In this document: positions 59,706 to 64,000 of the stretch, one piece after another
How positions within the stretch are numbered: the stretch's first letter is position 1
Layout: the number at the start of each line of letters is the position of its first letter
From: Mesodorylaimus sp. YZB2_4
Lineage: Eukaryota; Nematoda; Enoplea; Dorylaimida; Dorylaimidae
Reading direction: 5' to 3'
Assembly: GCA_030248295.1 (NCBI GenBank)
Contig: JASANH010001153.1
Coordinates: 62,001-126,000, forward strand
Length of the DNA: 64,000 nt
Notes under the pieces: model-generated
The model's database searches: none
The model's input: only the letters and a program-made list of their open reading frames with translations
Told to the model about the DNA's origin: nothing
Position numbers and translations under genes: made by a program

Positions 59706-60300
59706 TGTAATTATCATATTCAACATCTGTTTAAAAAGTGAGAGTGAAGAAAAATTCTGGGAGTTGATTCCTGTATTTGTACTTACCTGGAGTGCTAGAA
59801 CTGATGATAATGATAAATGGGAAGGTACAATCCATTGGTTGTACATACAGACGTGGTTGTGAGTCTCAAAATGAAATAAAGCTGCGCATTGCGAGGAAGT
59901 ACATACTAGCAGTATCTGTTTAATTGAAGGCCCTACAGTAATCATGGACAGCTTTGCTGCGATGGGCTGTGATAGCGATAAAAATGATGACGGCGGGTCA
60001 AGATCAAATTGAAATTATGAATTATAAATGATTATAAATTATGAAAACTAAATCATGCGACGTATGTATAGGTTTCCAAATTTCACATCAGGTTTCATCC
60101 CTGGTGATGCTAGAGGATGTGACAATTATCAAAGCCACGGAAGGGCGTCTGTTGTAAGTTGTGAAAACCAATGCTCCTTGATTTTAACCTCATCTCTTCT
60201 GATGTAATAGTTATTGGTGATACCTGTTTCATATTCCAAGCACCGATTTTTTCAGAATAACTAACTCATGCCAAGGCCTTTCATTCCATCACATTAACAA
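59706..60300. other. Intergenic, no gene recognised
   Basis: No coding exon seen; frames at 59673-59945 (-) and 59677-59862 (+) overlap each other. Confidence 0.4.
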
Positions 60301-62175
60301 TTAGCGAAAAAATTCATGAAATGAAACTAGGAAAGGTAGTACATGTGGTTTGATGCGCCTTCGGAGCAGGCCGGTCCAGGCTGACAAAAGGTGATCAAGA
60401 AAGATCCTGCCTGGCTACTGGCTGGTCACATGTGCTCGCGGGTTTTTAGGGTTGACAAGAACAACTAGCCTCATTTATGTCACAAGCTTGGGGAAGGTGG
60501 CTCCTAGAAGATGCTCACATCTGCACTTCTTGTATAGTGGATATTCCATGGACTACGTAATGCAAAATGCTATTACTCAGGACAGCGCTTTCAATTTCAT
60601 CATCTCTTGCTTTAGGCAGGAATTTCGAGGAATCTGCATCTTCGCTGGACTTGCTTGCAGCTATTTGGCGCATCGAGTCGCAGGGATGTACAGTATTGCA
60701 TGCCTGTCACTTTCGAGCCGATGCATGGAGTTTATGCTGATGAATATTGGTAGCTCCTCTTTGAAAGTAAAAAGGATTTGCTAATTCATTGCAAGAATGA
60801 GCTTTAATAGCCTTTAATGCAGGTCTTCCCCACATCTTTAAAATTTATTTGGCGGCCATGCAAAGCTGAATAGATAGGTCAAGGAGCTAGGATATAACAC
60901 ACGCTTGAAATGGCGAACGCTCAGGAGGAATCCCAGAAGACATCATTTTAACGTTACACAACTCGGGAAAACATTTTTGTCAGTCGCGCTAGTAAGGGTT
61001 GGGCTTACAATTGGAGTCATAGTTGTTGTAGTGAGTTTATCAGTTCTGTCGTCTGTCTTAATGCCTAAGAACATTGATATGCGGGGCTGGGTGCGAAAAT
61101 TATAATGACAGCGATTTGAAGCCAATATACGTGATTTATTACAAATTGCTATCAGAACTGCTCATGAAAGTTTGCTCCATCTCAATGACTCGGACATGAA
61201 GGAATCATGTGTATATGTTGGGCGTACAAACGTGGATAAGCCTCATTCGGTATGTCCGTGCAAGCCCTTAGTGACACTGCTTATAACACTGGAGTAATCG
61301 AATTTCCGTTGCCTCGTGTCGGTGGGACGGGATAATCTTGTCCTGATCTACATTACCCTGCTTTGCTGAACAAGTTTCTTCATGCTTGTTGTACTTGTTT
61401 GGTAGCACTTTTTAAACTCTGGGGCTCAATGCGAAAACGTCGTGATTTTGTTGCACTGTGATCCAGTTTATGATAAGGCATAGGGAGATCATGAAACAAG
61501 CTCTCTCCTCGCTCTCAAACCATTTTGCTTTGTGCGAATGCTAACTGCGTACCTTCGAGGTCTGGTCAGTCAAGAGCACTAAGCTAGATCTAGGTACATT
61601 ATCTAAACATTTTTGAGACCAACATTTTTGGAGTTTTGGACGGGTGTGCACCTTTTGGGGTCTATCGTCAATGAGTGAAGATATTACTCCCCTGGTGCCA
61701 AACGCTGTATTGTAAAATTCGCATCCTTGGCATTCGAAGAGAGCGAGTGAACATTTGACCACATTGTTGGTGATAGCAGAGAAGAAACTTTGGCTCAGTA
61801 AACTATGAAATGCGCATTCTCCGATGTCTAGATGGGCTTATTCCACGCAAAATGAGGTGCCGCATTTACTTCTTGTGATTGATTATCATTAGCCATCAAA
61901 TACAAGGCATGCCAGATCCTCAATTCCATGAACAATCTGCATGCAGTGCCATTCAAGGTCTAATGAGTGTCACCAGCCGCACCCCGTGACATAAATGAGG
62001 CTAGTTGTTATGGTCTCCTTGTCAACCGTAAAAACCCGCGAGCACATGTGACCAGCCAGTAGCCAGGCAGGATCTTTCTTGATCACTTTTTGTCAGCCTG
62101 GACCGGCCTGCTCCGAAGGCGCATCAAACCACATGTACTACCTTTCCTAGATTCATTTCATGAATTTTTTGCTAA
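60301..62175. mobile_element. Foldback element with about 185-bp inverted ends
   Basis: The left arm 60301-60483 and right arm 61986-62175 are near-identical in reverse complement (ttagcgaaaaaattcatgaa to agcctcatttatgtcac). The interior is about 1.5 kb without a recognisable transposase; frames at 60452-60784 and 60905-61105 are unassigned. No clear target duplication at the outer edges. The class is unknown. Confidence 0.7.
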
Positions 62176-64000
62176 TTTCACTACTTTTTCAGTCCTGACT
62201 CTTTTCCACCTGCCCACGATACCCCCTCGAGGACTGGCCGCGTTCGAGCACATGCAATCTCGAGTGCAAACAGCACCATTCTTCAAAATCTGCCGCCCTC
62301 CTCTTAATCTTCCTCTAAATTCCTCAGTGTGACATTAGCTCGACTAAGATTAGTCCTTTCCCCATGTATGGAAAATAAATATTTTATTTTGGTGGGTGAC
62401 AAGCTTTCGTTTAGAAAACATGATTTAGTATTTTAAAAAGGCGGTAGTAAAAAATCAACATTGGGTTTTTTCAAATATTTTGCAGCATTTTTTTCTTACA
62501 ATATTTGCATGCTGTCATTGGCGGCATAAGATTTAAAAAATTTTTGTCGGCGCATCCTTCATTCTTAATTTTAACCTAAATTTTCTGCCGTTTACTCGCC
62601 AAGTTTTTAATTCCAATGCGAAGGAAAAACACTTTTTTATTGCATGTTACTCTTCTTGACTCTCTTGACCTCGTTTGTATCCTTAACAAATTAAGTTTCA
62701 GTTCGAATTTGAATTTCCCGCCTTTAAAGTTTCATGCTCTTAGTGCTACATTAGGAAGGAAAGGGCTAGGATTTTAGATCCACTTTCACATGTCTGTGTA
62801 ACTATGAATATCACGTCGGCGCATTGCATGGCTCATGCAGCGACCCCGTTTTGCTTCTGACACGCGCAAGTATAAAGGAAAATGCGAGCTCTCACAAACC
62901 ATTCCTTCTGTCATCCGCTGTTCACTCTTCATAACACTCCTTTTCTCTATAAACACCTTTCTTAAAAGTAGTAAGAGAATTTCCCGCTTTTTTGAAATTT
63001 TTTGTATAACCTGATCCTTCAAGTATTATCATTGTTGTGCATAGACAGCTTTCAAAATGAACAAAAAAATGTTGATTCTCATTTTTTGAATTTCGTGCTT
63101 TTTTAAAACTATATAGCTTTTTCGTGTGTATTTATTGAGTTGATAAGGGTTTCCATAAATCCTTTGATCTCGATCAATCAATGAGCCATCAAGTCATATC
63201 CTGCAGACTTTGTCCGCGTTTTTAAATTTTTTCAGTTTTTCTTTTCAAATTGACCCCCAACAAAAACCGAAACTTTAAACTTTTGTAATAAGTAACATTT
63301 TTCAGTCAGCAATTGCTCCCCGCACCTCCCTGATTCGATTAAGCTATAAAAAGTTGCCCCGCGCCTCTCCAGATGGTTTTTATGAGGTCTAAAAGTGCAA
63401 AAAATGATAATTTCACCCGAGTCCCCTTCGGAGCACCCTACAACAATTTGAGGCAATACGTGGTCAAAATCAATGCCAAAAGGCACCAGCAGATGTTGCC
63501 CTGTCGTTTAAACATATAGCTGGATCCCCCGCTCTCACACAGCTCCCGATCGGCGTTGTGATCTATCGGGTCCATACATACACCCCACTAAAGAAGGTCC
63601 ATAACATGGAACACGGCCAGGGGCTTAGGAATAAAAACAAACCTGCCACCATGAAAAACCTGAAAAATTTTCCTACCATCACGAACTCATCTATTCCTAA
63701 GCCCTGACATGCGTTTGCTATAGATGTAATGTGGGCAATATATATATTGCGTGGCGAGTCATAGTGCATAAAAGCATGTGCGAGATTTGTCGAGCACGGT
63801 CGGTAAGCGCGTTGCAGTGTTATGGGTTTGTTACAGTGAGGTGCAGGGTTTTGGTTGGTGGTGCAATTAAACTGTGCATTCGGTAAATGGTTAATCGGTT
63901 TTTTCGTGTAGTCAAGTTAGGTTTGCAAATTGTAGGTGAATGAATGCGATGGTAACAGCGGTTATAAAAAATGTGTTTTGTAGCTGTAGTGTTAAAGAAC
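62176..64000. other. Intergenic to window end, AT-rich, no gene recognised
   Basis: Short frames on the minus strand (62786-63022, 63232-63486, 63563-63769) lack splice or family support. gggcttaggaata at about 63624 is repeated in inverse (tattcctaagccc, about 63691). Confidence 0.4.

Noticed and set aside
63611..63703. Inverted repeat gggcttaggaata/tattcctaagccc as a small RNA precursor
   Set aside because: Only a 13-16-bp stem around a loop of more than 50 bases, with no further pairing.

Overview
This is a piece of an animal nuclear genome, not a bacterial, plasmid or phage sequence. Genes are split by GT-AG introns, many of them very short (36 to 90 bp). The recognisable proteins are animal neuronal, signalling or cytoskeletal types: FEZ/UNC-76, a MICAL-type bMERB protein, a DEG/ENaC channel, a rhodopsin-type GPCR, a gustatory-receptor-like 7TM protein, a forkhead factor and a nicotinic-receptor ligand-binding domain. 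Gene density is low and mobile DNA is abundant. A protostome with short introns is the best reading; a tardigrade is only a guess, because no ribosomal or mitochondrial marker is present.

Layout. 0.9-3.6 kb: hAT-like element with a perfect 8-bp target duplication. 4.6-5.3 kb and 9.7-11.2 kb: two paralogous cysteine-rich four-TM protein genes (+). A second hAT-like copy lies between them, and an inverted repeat pair brackets the second gene. 14.2-16.0 kb: DEG/ENaC channel (-). 18.0-20.3 kb: six-exon gene (-) for a secreted, acetylcholine-binding-protein-like ligand-binding domain with no membrane segments. 21.9-23.2 kb: LINE reverse transcriptase remnant split by a hAT-like insertion. 24.0-29.2 kb: seven-exon FEZ/UNC-76 gene (+), followed 180 bp later by 29 near-perfect copies of a 17-bp minisatellite. 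30-36 kb: gene-poor, with long inverted repeats, compact hairpins and a pyrimidine-rich tract. 36.7-37.8 kb: 3' part of a divergent forkhead gene (+). 39.8-41.1 kb: gustatory-receptor-like gene (-) whose reading frame is broken. 43.5-43.9 kb: LTR-like segment. 44.8-47.7 kb: bMERB protein gene (+). 48-55 kb: repeats and weak ORFs. 55.7-56.7 kb: single-exon GPCR (-). 58.4-59.7 kb: dead Tc1-like transposon. 60.3-62.2 kb: foldback element.

There is no operon or cluster logic. The shared theme is neuronal and sensory biology: ligand-gated and DEG/ENaC channel families, GPCRs and axonal transport. That may be chance.

The two most notable things are the complete ACh-binding-protein-like gene, which keeps the full aromatic box and has a hydrophilic Cys-loop, and a group of hAT-like elements whose ends are built from a short word repeated many times, with a different word in different elements. 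Single-base frame breaks in the gustatory-receptor-like and forkhead genes mean that residual assembly indels must be considered.
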